Assembly: GCA_018340805.1 (NCBI GenBank)
Contig: JACMZG010001914.1
Coordinates: 21,092,593-21,156,592 of the forward strand
Length of the DNA: 64,000 bases
DNA from: Microvelia longipes
Lineage: Eukaryota; Arthropoda; Insecta; Hemiptera; Veliidae
Direction of reading: 5' to 3'
A program made the position numbers and the translations under genes. Position 1 is the stretch's first letter. Every line of letters begins with the position of its first letter. Positions 1 to 10,362 of the stretch are shown in pieces. The notes beneath the pieces are model-generated. The model did not search any database and was not told the origin of the DNA. It saw only the letters and a list, made by a program, of their open reading frames with translations.

Positions 1-48
1 TTCATTGATTCCGAAAGCAAAAACGTCATCGAAATATTCTGCTTCCAT
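1..48 (-). CDS. Possible N-terminal coding exon running off the left edge
   Basis: On the - strand an ATG at 48-46 opens 16 codons without a stop to the window edge, reading MEAEYFDDVFAFGINE. The composition (acidic and aromatic, no AT-driven Lys/Asn/Ile bias) is more protein-like than the surrounding DNA, and GC content is higher than its flanks. No domain can be recognised from 16 residues, and no in-frame stop was seen close upstream, so the true start could lie further right. It may be chance. The sequence left of the window would decide. Confidence 0.28.
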   Translation of the reverse strand, partial: MEAEYFDDVFAFGINE

Positions 49-66
49 AAAAATTATCTCATTGGC

Positions 67-105
67 TCATTTTTCCTTTGGAAATTCGCTAAAAACCTTT
101 ACATA
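67..105. repeat. Fragment of the CCTTTGGAAATTCGC foldback-repeat family
   Basis: The stretch TTTCCTTTGGAAATTCGC followed by TAAAAACCTTT also occurs in or near the foldback element at 19594-20253, at 50330-50770 and at 21125-21160. It is a short remnant of that interspersed family. Confidence 0.45.
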
Positions 106-1339
106 AAGACTTATTCTATACAAAAGGAATTCCTATACAATAAAAGTTACTTAATTCAAATAAAGTAATGATTCCCAAGACACTTGTAATTTTGAATAAA
201 CCAATGAAAAAAAGTTTTTCATTTTTCAAACATTTTGAATTATTTATGAATAAATATGCGTGAAAATTTTACTATCAAATTACAGTCCTAAAGGTATATT
301 ATATGAAACTTTTCAGTGAAATAAGCAAAAGTGAAAACTTTATACACCATAAGAGAAAATTTTTCGAATTTCCATTTAAAATTATGCATGAATCGGTGAG
401 GGTTGCCTTAAGGGGTCATGCAAGGGAATAGACTTCCACAAATGTTGAATTTCCACAGCTGTCCCTACTTCCACAAAAACCTTCTCAATTTTGACATGAA
501 ATAAGTTTTAATATAATTCTTTACCAAAGAGAATTTCACTCCTAAAAATTAATGTATTATAATAATTTTTACTTTTGTATTGCGTTTTCTAATGTGTATT
601 TCCCAACTAAAGATTGTACTTTTAAAATCAAAACATTAGTTAGTAATTTTATGCATAAGATTATGTAAATATTTACGTCTTCCGATGGTGACCTCGTCAA
701 AGTAGATGATGAATTCATATATTAAAAACCTAAATCCTAAAAGTATTCGTATTGGTATACCATAGGAACTATCAGTTAAATTCACCTTTTATCCCTAAGA
801 TATATGGCAAAAATTATTATTATTCATATATTCTTTGGTCGAATAAATAGATTCACTAATACTCACAGCTTACTAAATACCAGATAAAATACCACCTTGG
901 TTAACCTAGATGGCATTATTCATTATACCTCATACTAATACTACAGTTTTACTGCGTCCAAAATTAATTTTATTTTGTTAGATCAATGGCCTCTTCACTC
1001 TCAAAAAACTAAAAAAAATCCCCATTCATTTGCCTTTACAAATGAACCCGGGTTTTTTGCTGAAGGATTATTTTTATTTGAGAACGTTAAAAAGACATCA
1101 AGCATTCAATTGCTTGATCCCCTAACGCCAATATTCTCCGTTTTTATTATTATTTATCTCTAATTCCCTTTCATTTTGTATTCTCCCTTCAACTTTTTAT
1201 CAATTCATATTTATCATTATTCCTCTTTTTTTATTTTTTCGGAGGGATCCATTAAATGTTTATTTTGTCATTTATATTTATTTTTAAAGCCATTGATTAT
1301 TTTTAAACATGTTTGTTGAATAAAGCGTTCCGAATTATA
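106..1339. other. AT-rich non-coding stretch, nothing recognised
   Basis: No ORF with coding character, RNA gene or repeat structure is recognised here. The 62-codon ORF at 975-1163 has low-complexity composition and no splice context. It lies upstream of the kinase exons and may be intron of that gene. Confidence 0.5.
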
Positions 1340-1600
1340 TATAATAATAATAATAATAATGTCTGTTTAGAGTCTTGTGGACCATCAGAGATAACCCCTG
1401 CGAGAACCACCTCAAGTGGTAGTGCCGACCATCACGCTCACACTATAATTTAAAATTGGGAACAATTTATTTGAACCATAATTTTATAAAAACTAAGAGC
1501 ATAACCTGGGATGCGAACCCCAGACCTTCGTGGTATCAGAGGATAGCATAATAACACCTGACGCCTTAACAACCTCGACTACGGAGGTGGCTTCCAAATT
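1340..1600 (-). repeat. tRNA-derived SINE with (ATT)n tail
   Basis: Read on the - strand, 1595 to about 1500 contains a tRNA-like head: an A-box-like region (GTCGAGGTTGTTAAGGCGTC) and a B-box GGGTTCGCATCCC followed by AGGTT. A tRNA-unrelated body runs to an (AAT)n tract at 1340-1361 that serves as the 3' tail. The layout of pol III promoter, body and simple-repeat tail is that of a tRNA-derived SINE. The cloverleaf is not intact, so this is not a functional tRNA gene. Confidence 0.65.
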
Positions 1601-3879
1601 AAATGCCAGAGTATAAAGTGCCTATACTATTACTTAGCTTTTTTTAATCAGAAGAAATGTTAAAATATTTTGAAATCTCAATAATAATTATTTAAAACCC
1701 ATTAACAAACATAAAATTCATCAAATAAAATGTTCCCATCTTAGATTTTAGTTTATATACTATACAAATAAATAGTGTAGCAAATAGTTTTTTTTCAAAA
1801 ACCTAATGTTGAACGTGTTTCTCTGATAAGTTTTTCAAATAAAAGTCATAATATTTTAGTACTTTTCTTAAAGTACACTCGTACGCTAAAATATATTCAT
1901 GTTTAAGAAATAACACTCGATACTACTTATAATATATTTATTCTTCCTAGTGTCTTGTTTCGAATATTCCTTTTGAAATTGCTCAATATTTGAGGTATGC
2001 AGTAAAAAAATATTGTTTTGACCTATAAAAATAGCAAAATGTATTCACATTTAATATTACCTTTAAAAATACAAAAGATACAAACTTAAGTCAAATACAG
2101 ACCAATGCAAAGTTATAACGGAAAGAACTTAGCACAAAAAATAAGACTTAAAAGAGCTCATAAAAACAGAAACGTGACAAGAACAACAAAATATCAAAAT
2201 AAAAAAGTTCAACAATTTTCTCTACCAAGTTATGCTGAAGAAAACTAAGCATACGAGATAAAAATGTTCACAACATTTTTTTTAACTTGTTTCTTTTTAG
2301 GGGTTTTTCGATGTGAAGCTGAGGAATGTACTAACATAAGGGAACAACTTGTGGAAAATCTAAAAATAAACTATGCACGAAGATATATTTAGATTTTTAT
2401 AAGAATTAAGAGCAATGTTCCTTTTTTGTAGAAAAGGACCTGCTTTTCTACAGAAAAACACTGCTCTTTTAACTACAACTTTTACAGTTAATAAAATTCC
2501 ACGATTTTAATCGTGTTAAAACTCTAGTTTGATGTTTTTCTTTAACGACAAAACTAATGTAATCCTTTAGTAATCAATCAAAAAATTAACAGCAAAACTG
2601 TGATACTAAATAAAGACTTCATGAAAACCTGTTAAACAAAATTACTTTTGTTGTTCTAAAAAAATCGAAACAAATATTATATTTGGTTTTAAAAAATATA
2701 ATTGTTGCAATTAATGAAGAACATAAATTACTAAATACCTGTAAATAGCAAAAAATAATAATAATGTATTAATCATTTATTCTTTTTATTTGCAAAAAAA
2801 TTTATATTATTACATTTTTATAAAATACAATTAAAAAAATAGCATTTTCATTTTTTTGCGAATTTCCAAAAAAATAAGCTATTTTAGACATAAACTTTTT
2901 AGACACAGAAAATTAATTGAAACTCTACTTCAAATCCACGAGATTGTACTCATTAGCAATTAATGAAACAAATGTCATTAAATTTGTAAAAATAATCTAA
3001 ATTGTTTCATTTTAACGATCATTGAGTTATTCCTGTACAGTGCATTCCTAATCGATACCTGTAAGCTCAGGTCACTAATCGACTTACTACAATTCTGTTA
3101 ACACACAATTCATACGCATACACGTATAAATACGTACACATTTATACATTTACATATATAAACTTAAATGAATTCACGCACTGTGTATTACCTATGCGCG
3201 TAATCCAATATTGGATAATAGTCGACTAGTCGAATATTCGTCTCTATGGATGAAGCAACCTTAAAAATACACAGTTGACTTAAAATAACGGAAGCTTAGT
3301 TCTCTTTGTTTTACGAAAAACTCGATATAAAAATTAGTTAGTTCGATGAAAAGAAAAGAACTCTTAAACAACTATTAAAGAGCGGGAAACTTTTACAGTT
3401 GTTCAACTTGATCGAAACCCCTGTAGAAATGTTTCCGGTTAAATAAGTCAAAGTTTGTTACTCCGGAGTTACTTTAAATGAAAAGGTGTTACTGGCTTGG
3501 TCAGACTTCGAGCCCAAATACTTTTCTCTCTTTGTGAGATGAGACCAAATAAAAACTTGAAAAGGTTTTCTACGGGTTCAATTTTTACTTTAGACAAAAA
3601 AAGAGTTTTTTGTTACTGTTCGAACGGATTTAAAAGTTTGTTTTCGCTACCTGAGCTCTTTAATTTTATTCTTACATTCGATTGCGTTTTTGTGGTTAAA
3701 AGAAACATTTGTTTTTATATTTTTTTAGACTAGCTTTCAAAAGTTTACATTTAATATTAACTATGCTCAGTAACAAAAGAATAAAAATGACATTGTTAAA
3801 AAATAGTAAAAAGTGTTAATTAGTCTAATAATTCCATATTAAAATAATTATATTAGTCTAATAAATCCGGTATAGATAA
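1601..3879. other. AT-rich non-coding stretch, nothing recognised
   Basis: Highly AT-rich sequence with many stops in all frames. The 78-codon ORF at 3497-3733 looks like chance. A few short palindromes occur around 3205-3235 (CCAATATTGG, TCGACTAGTCGA). No gene, RNA or clear mobile element was identified. Confidence 0.5.
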
Positions 3880-4375
3880 AATAAATATCCCGGTGGAGAA
3901 AAATATTCCTCGCCACATCGTATTCGCTACGCCCATCTCATTACTTTAGCCTCGCTGAGCGCTTCGGCTCAGCGAACGGAAAGACATTCGTTTTATTAAA
4001 ATCGGCCACCCATACAGGCACTGGCCTTGCTCGACAATGCTTAACTTATATGATCAAACAAAACAGTAGATATGCTTACGTTATTTATTACGTAAAACAC
4101 TTGTACACTTGTCATTTAATAACTATTAAACTAATGCTGATAATGAGATGCAACTTAACAAATTTTTGGTCTTATATATGACTACATGCGTGTTGAATTT
4201 CAGTGATGAGTGTAAATAAATATGCGATTTGGTTAAAGGTAGAAATTTGTTCAAGAAATATTGTCTTTATTTGTAAACGATATCGAACGAGACCAAAATA
4301 AACCACCTTAAGCTTTAGATAGGCATAACATAATCTAAAAGTACCGAGGTACCTCGTACCCGTTTTGTTTTTAAT
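3880..4375. repeat. Decayed copies of the GGTACC-ended interspersed repeat
   Basis: 3888-4030 resembles, in reverse orientation, the end of the family seen at 41600-42123 (TTCCTCRCCACAT, then GATTCRCTACRCTCAT-like sequence and a palindromic GAGCGCTTCGGCTC). 4330-4370 carries the other diagnostic end (AAAAGTACCGAGGTACCTCGTACCCGTTTT). These are fragments of the most abundant repeat family in the window. Confidence 0.5.
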
Positions 4376-5194
4376 TTTAAATTCTTTTTAAGATATTAAA
4401 TCCTGTTTGTACACGTTTTTGATCAATTTAAAGTATTCTGTTTCATTATATTTCATGTTATCTGAAATTTTTTCTTTGACCCGTTATTTCAAAGATAAAA
4501 GTATTTTTTTCCATTTTTATCATGAAAAAGTCAGAACGTATATTGTTGAAGGCGATGTTGGATGGTATATTTAGTATTTGGTTCATTAAGGTTTATGCTA
4601 GAAAGGGTTTTCAATGCGAGGTTATTTTGGCTAAAGGTATTCGCTTTGATGTTTTTTTATGTTCCATCTCCGTTTGTCTTTGTTCATCTTTGTCTATCAT
4701 CGTTTGATAGCCATTTTGTTACTTTGTTCGACACGGCACTCTAAGCTTTATCAAACTCTTGTTTTTATAGGGGAACCCTAGGAAATACCTATTCCTCTGT
4801 TGTATACAAATTTTAAACCCAAAAAGAAGCCTATCTGTAAAGGTCCGTTTGGTTTAGGAACAGCTTTTGTCTCAAAAACCTTTTACGCAAAACAATAGGA
4901 GATACTTTAGATTACTAAATTTAGTCGAAATCTTTATTTATTTTGGAAAAAAATGTTTCTCATGACTTAGAAGTGTTTTGAAAACAAAACACTATTATTT
5001 ATTTTTTTCAAATTTTCACGTTTTAATTAGCCAAACAAACTTTATTGAATTAAAGTTTAACAATAAATTTTGTTCACTATTCGCTACAAATTATATTTTC
5101 TTTGATTTAGTTAAATTATGTGTTCACAACAGAGCCTTTGCCTTTAAAATGTGGTCAAAACTATACATGTATGTATTTTGCTTCCCTACCAACT
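4376..5194. other. AT-rich non-coding stretch, nothing recognised
   Basis: Two overlapping 60-codon ORFs at 4522-4744 are in different frames and have no recognisable domain or splice context. Nothing here can be supported as a gene. Confidence 0.45.
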
Positions 5195-5700
5195 AAAGCA
5201 GGAGGAAGAATTGCATAAGCAAAAAATGTAACACCAACTTTTTTATCAAATGTTAACGTTTCAGCACTTACAGATCCCAAAAATCGAAAAAGAAAAAACA
5301 TCTGTATGGATGTACACATTTCTCGTAAACACGCTACAGTTCAATCAGGTGATCCAATTTCAATGAAACATGGCAAAAATCAAGTCATTTGAGAGAAAGA
5401 ACTGATTAGATTTTAGGGTTAGTCCTACTGCAAAAAAAATGCGTCCCTTCAAACTTTTAAAAAAATCATTTATTAAAAATGATTGAAAATAATTCATTTA
5501 TAAAAAATGAATTATTTAAAAATAATTGAACCTAAGTAAAATAAAACCTCAACCACAGCAGTTCCTGTGGCAGTTGCTGGCATAGTTCTCAAAATATCGA
5601 CTTTTGAATTCAATTTTTTACGACCTAAAACTTTTAATTCCTTTACTAAGCAATTCCTTAAACCATTGGTCTACATTCATCAATATTATTGATAAGAGGG
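5195..5700 (-). pseudogene. Decayed coding-like segment, family unknown
   Basis: On the - strand, one frame from about 5650 to 5535 reads a protein-like stretch including KELKVLGRKKLNSKV and RTMPATATGTAVVEVLF. A different frame from about 5335 to 5200 reads REMCTSIQMFFLF, SVSAETLTFDKKVGVTFF and AYAILPPALV. Between them the sequence is AT-rich with stops. The amino-acid composition is more gene-like than the flanks, which suggests an old captured or mobile-element ORF broken by indels. No family is recognised, and chance reading is possible. Confidence 0.27.
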
Positions 5701-7114
5701 CACAAATGAGAGTTCACATTTGTGTCCTTATCAATAAAAAATATTATGCTCTTATAAAAAAATATAATTATGCTCTTATCAATATTATTTTTACTGTTTT
5801 CCAACGTACGACATACTGTCAGATAACGTAACACTCATAGAAGTGTGTGAATTTAAAATCAAAGAAATATTGTTTGTTGTCTAAATAATGTTTGATCTCT
5901 TTTAAAAATATTTCCTTGCCAAATCCATTCGGTTTCTATTTGATTAAAGTAAAATATTGGATTTAATTGACTATTTATTTATTCATTTTTAGTGTAAAAA
6001 TTAATTGTTACGTTTAATAAAGTTCACTCCTTATCTCTTTTTAATTTTTATTTTTATCATTACTTTTTTATACTTAATAAGTCTCTACTTCATACGTCTA
6101 GCTTTTAGTTGGAGAGTAAAAGTATTGCATGCTTTTAATGCAATTTTTTTATTTGTTTTTTTTTTGTTTCTTTAATTATTTAATTATTTTTTGTATAAAT
6201 AAATATTTTATAAGTCCCTTTAAAGTAGAACTGCTCAAACTTTTGTTTTTTTCAAAACCTTTTCGAATAATAGTTTTATAAATTATGTTTTTACTCTTAT
6301 TTTTTTAATTTTAATTAAAGTATTATTATTTTTATTTTTGTTTATCACCATATATTGTTTGTTAAAGACTGAAAATTGATAGGTTAGTGTTTTCAAAATA
6401 AAAAATATTTCTATTGTTATTACTACCCAAAGATATGGAAGCTTAATTATTTTAAAATGTGTTGTTTTTATATTTCAATTTTATGTATGTTATTAATAGC
6501 TTACATTTTATTTACAATTTAATCCTAATTTCTTTTAATTTAATTTCTTGTTTTTACCAATTTTATTTTTTTTTTATTCCTTTGTAAAAGAAAATAATAA
6601 AGGTGTTATTTATTTATTTACAGAAGTAATAGTGTAAATATAATTATTTTAACATTTTTATTTTAAAATTATTCGTGAATCTATATATATTTATTGGTGC
6701 GATACTTAAAATTACATAAACTAGTCAAGTTCACATCTATCAAAATTATTACTTTTTACCTCAATTTAACAAACTAAATTAACTAAACTAAAAGGAATAA
6801 ATTCCTATTATTTAATGAAAGAATTAAAATTAGGCGTCCGCTAAAAAATTAGTTTTACCGTTGGCATTTTTTATGCCTTCGTGAATATAAAAAACGTGAT
6901 TATCGTATTACATGATTAAATAGCAGTCAACTATCATAATTTTCTAAGCTTTAATTTACATTAAGTTATAACCCTTGAAATTATATTACAAATTTTAAAT
7001 TTTTACCTCTAATTTATACTGTAACTTATTTTTTTTATCTTAATTTTGTCAATTTTTGTTTCTTGATTTTTGTATATTGGCTCACGCCGTAAATTATAAA
7101 TAAAAAACTAAAAT
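5701..7114. other. Extremely AT-rich stretch, nothing recognised
   Basis: Long runs of A and T with few G or C and no supported ORF. A mitochondrial insertion was considered, but no mitochondrial gene reading could be found. Confidence 0.5.
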
Positions 7115-7425
7115 TAACTCTGAGATCCAGCATAGTGAGACCAACGTATTAATTACCATCTTTGGGTAATCATGACATTCTGAGGACGAGCAAAGCGAGT
7201 CCAAAGGCATACTTTACAGCTCTATATTACTCTGAGGTTTATCATAGGGAGACCTAAGTAATGCCACCCTACATTTTGAATCAATGCATATTTAAAGGTC
7301 GAGTTTAGCGAGACCGATGTTATGTCTCCTTAATCTTTGGATAATCATGACATTCTGAGGACATTTATAGCAATACCTAAGTTTTGGGGAAAAGTATCGA
7401 GGTACTTAGAACCTAATTTTTTACA
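7115..7425 (+). repeat. Decayed interspersed repeat with internal duplication
   Basis: The phrase ATCTTTGG(G)TAATCATGACATTCTGAGGAC occurs twice (about 7158-7188 and 7334-7362). Motifs such as GAGCAAAGCGAGTC resemble GACTAGCGAAGCGAGTC in the large repeat copy at 9963-9982. The stretch ends with AAAAGTATCGAGGTACTTAG, a degenerate form of the GGTACC end of that family. Confidence 0.5.
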
Positions 7426-8586
7426 CTATTCTCACTATTTTATTTCTCACAAAATAATATTATTTCCATTAATGTGAGTGGACCACTGATATGATTTTGA
7501 GCTTATTCCAACACGCTTAATCAGAATATCGTCTCTTGAACTTAAAGAAATAATAAATAATAGTATATTATGTAACAAGACTGTAAAGAATGTATATTTA
7601 CTATCGAGTGAAGCGAGGCAGTAAAAGGAGTCGAGGTAAAAAAAAGTAATTTCCTGTCGTGTAGCATATGCTATTTTTTCGGGCGTAGTAATAGTAAACA
7701 TCTATTTAGAAGAATTACCGTGTGCTGTGTAAAAATTTGCCGTTACACTTCTTCCGATGTCCTTGTTGGCCAAAAGTTTCAATTCTGGCGGCTTATTTTC
7801 AATTTTTGAATCACTATTCATGATTATAAAACACTTGATAATAAATAATTAATAGCTCACTTTCCGAAAATAAAAAAACTTCGTAAGTAAAAGCGTTCGA
7901 TTATTTATTCGATAAACAAAGTACAAAGAAGGACAAGGAACTGTCACAGTCTTTTGTGTGTTCTTTGTTGTACTACTTCTTTTAGTGTGTAAAGTGCCTA
8001 CTTTAAAGCCCCCGAAAAAAAATGTTTTGATCAAAAGTCTTGATAATAATATAATGTTTTGAAGTTATCTGTGGCAAGCACAGTACATTTTGAGACATTT
8101 AAATTAATGCATGTGCTTTTGCCTGTCGCACTGAAACTAAAATTTAAATATATTAAAACTTTTATCTGATTTAAACAATGTGTTACATTTTGCTTCACAC
8201 ATGCATAATAATGTTAGAAATATCAATACAAAAATGTATAGTAAAATTTCAAAGGTTATTCAAGTGAATATGGAATTTTCCTAAAAGTCAAAAAAGCTCT
8301 TTATGCTCGAATAGAAAACATTCTAACCCTGTATACTTTTTAGAGTATTTTTATTATTTGAAAACGTTATGTATAAAATACCGAACTCATCCTTTTGCCT
8401 CTACTGTCACAAAAGGCTCACTATGCTTTATTTAAATCTACTTTATTGTATAATAAAAAATATTTTGCTTTTTATTCAAGGGAGGTAATTAATTTGTCAA
8501 ATAGATTTTCGATTATTATAGGAAAAATGAGCTTAAGAGGTTAGGGTCATGGAAATGGAGATCGATAGGGACGACTTACTGATCAA
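7426..8586. other. AT-rich non-coding stretch, nothing recognised
   Basis: Small minus-strand ORFs here (7447-7701 and 7849-8034) lack domain content or convincing splice sites. The rest is featureless. Confidence 0.45.
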
Positions 8587-8661
<75 letters not shown>

Positions 8662-8662
8662 T
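8587..8662. repeat. (TA)n microsatellite with short (TG)n end
   Basis: An almost pure TA dinucleotide array with one slippage point, followed by a short TG run (GTGTGTGTG). ORFs reading tyrosine and isoleucine repeats across it are artefacts. Confidence 0.97.
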
Positions 8663-9039
8663 GTGTGTGTGTATCAAGATTTTCTTTCTTGACGTTTTTA
8701 TGAAACAGTATAACCTTCGAACGCTTTTTCTGATACAATTGAAACTATGTACAAAAATAGAGCAATTAATAACCCTATAGTATATAAAAATTTTACGACG
8801 CAATTAACCTAAAATAATTACTCAGCAAAAATTTCAAAGATTCACTGAAAAATTTTAAGTAATTGGATAGGGATGAAATTTAAACCACACTTATTAAACT
8901 ACTACGTTAGTTAAACATAAAAACAGTTTAATGTCTTTGACAGCATTGGTTACCATTGTATTGTTTGGCATGTATAACTTTATGTAAAAAAATCTCGTAT
9001 TTCAACTAATACATATAAAAATTAACTAATTTCGTTGCA

Positions 9040-9195
9040 TTGTGCCACTTAAAAACCAAAACCATGTTTTCGCTTCGTGGCCACAAAAGGGCGCAAGGAA
9101 CGCAAAGCAGCCTTTTCTTCCAACACCGTGGAACGAACAACAGGCCGAAGGCATCTTGTTATTTTTAGAGGTGTGGCACTCCTAGAAGTAGGGCT
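9040..9195. repeat. Short GC-richer patch with inverted ends
   Basis: TGTGCCAC near the left end and GTGTGGCAC near the right end form short inverted ends around a roughly 150-bp block that is clearly more GC-rich than its flanks (for example AAAGGGCGCAAGGAACGC). It could be a small MITE. No second copy was seen in the window. Confidence 0.3.
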
Positions 9196-9312
9196 TCGTT
9201 TAATTAAGGAGCTGAAGAAAAATAACGTTTAAGTATGCTAACCCGCAATAAGGTGTTGAATTGCGGGGCTAGTATAAGCTCATATTACAAGGGGCTAAGA
9301 AATTATTTAAAA

Positions 9313-10035
9313 TATTTTTACTTTTCCTTACTTATACCGCAGGTATATAGGAAAAGTATTGTGTTTGCAAAAAAATCCGAAACTGGAATGAAACCGGAAT
9401 TATCCGTTTTAGGTGTTTTTAAGGTCTCCTCAGTGGTTTTTACAAAGTTGTCTGTCTGTATGAGTGTGTGTATTTGTTATCATCGTAGCTCTTAGTGTAT
9501 TCATGCTAGAGAGTTGAAAATTCGTACAAAAATCAGTCTACCGCTGCAGTTGTGGTATTTGGAAAATAATGTTTTTATGACGTCATTAACCCGCAATAAT
9601 TACTCAAAAAAGCATATAACTCGGAAACATTATGCCATCAAATTTATATTTGGCACGCATGAGGCTATGTATAAGACTATCATATGTGCCAAGTTTCATT
9701 CATTATCAGCATTAGTTCAATTTTTATGGAATCACTTATGTACGTCTTTAATAATTTGTAAAAAAATTAGAAAATAATTCACTTGAGTTTAAATTTAATA
9801 CAAGTGTATACCTTTACTTAATAAATAAGTATACAATAAGTTTCGTTTCAATGCAACAAGTATATCCATGATTTTGTTGGATCATAATAATTAAGCAGCA
9901 TTGAGCGAGGTCTGTGCTGTATGGGTGACTGCTGAGAATGATACGGATGCATTTACTATATGAGGACTAGCGAAGCGAGTCTGAAGCAGGTAAGATGAGG
10001 AAAAGTTCTAAGGTACCCCGTACCCGTTTTTTTTT
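9313..10035 (+). repeat. GGTACC-ended interspersed repeat, longest copy
   Basis: Begins TTTTTACTTTTCCTTACTTATA and ends TTCTAAGGTACCCCGTACCCG then poly-T. At about 720 bp it is one of the most complete copies of a family found in whole or part at 17790, 26826, 41600 (reverse), 49995 (reverse), 52112 and 56724, with fragments at 3880 and 46026. Shared internal marks are AGTATTGTGTTTG, GGTGTTTTTAAGG, TGCTAGAGAGTTG and GCCAAGTTTC. No transposase is visible. Small ORFs at 9235-9777 lie in it and are not considered genes. Confidence 0.7.
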
Positions 10036-10202
10036 TAATCTGTATCGTTACGGAGGGGACTAGTTAAAAGCTAGTATAGCCTGATCTACACTAGCAAACA
10101 TAGTGTTTGCTTAACATAATTTTTGGGCAGTTTGCAAAGCAATAAATTTTGCATATTCAATATTCAGGTGACAAAAGCAATATGCATTTTTTTGTGTTTT
10201 AG

Positions 10203-10362
10203 TCTGGATGACTGGTGCGTCCGAGTGGGTGACTCAGCCTTAGCCAAAGATTTATTCTCTAAAGACTATGAGAGCTTACCAGGTGAAACAGAGACAAGAC
10301 CTATCAGATGGCTTCCACCAGAAACTTTAGCTACTAATAGATATAGTGAAACTTCAGATTTG
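10203..10362 (+). CDS. RYK: RYK-like kinase, exon A (activation segment)
   Basis: The acceptor is a TTTTTTTGTGTTTTAG tract ending at 10202; the donor is TTG|GTAAAG. The exon supplies the last base of a codon, then 53 codons from LDDWCVRVGDSALAKDLF to YSETSDL. It contains the DSA triplet at the DFG position and the RWLPPETL segment. Confidence 0.85.

Noticed and set aside
1500..1595. Functional tRNA gene
   Set aside because: A- and B-box-like words are present but stems do not pair. It is a SINE head. Likewise 48575-48690 and 50245-50320.
5701..7114. Mitochondrial DNA insertion
   Set aside because: AT content is right but no mitochondrial protein or rRNA sequence could be read.
9235..9777. 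Two + strand ORFs of 86 and 87 codons
   Set aside because: Both lie in a copy of the GGTACC-ended repeat family, and other copies do not keep the frame.
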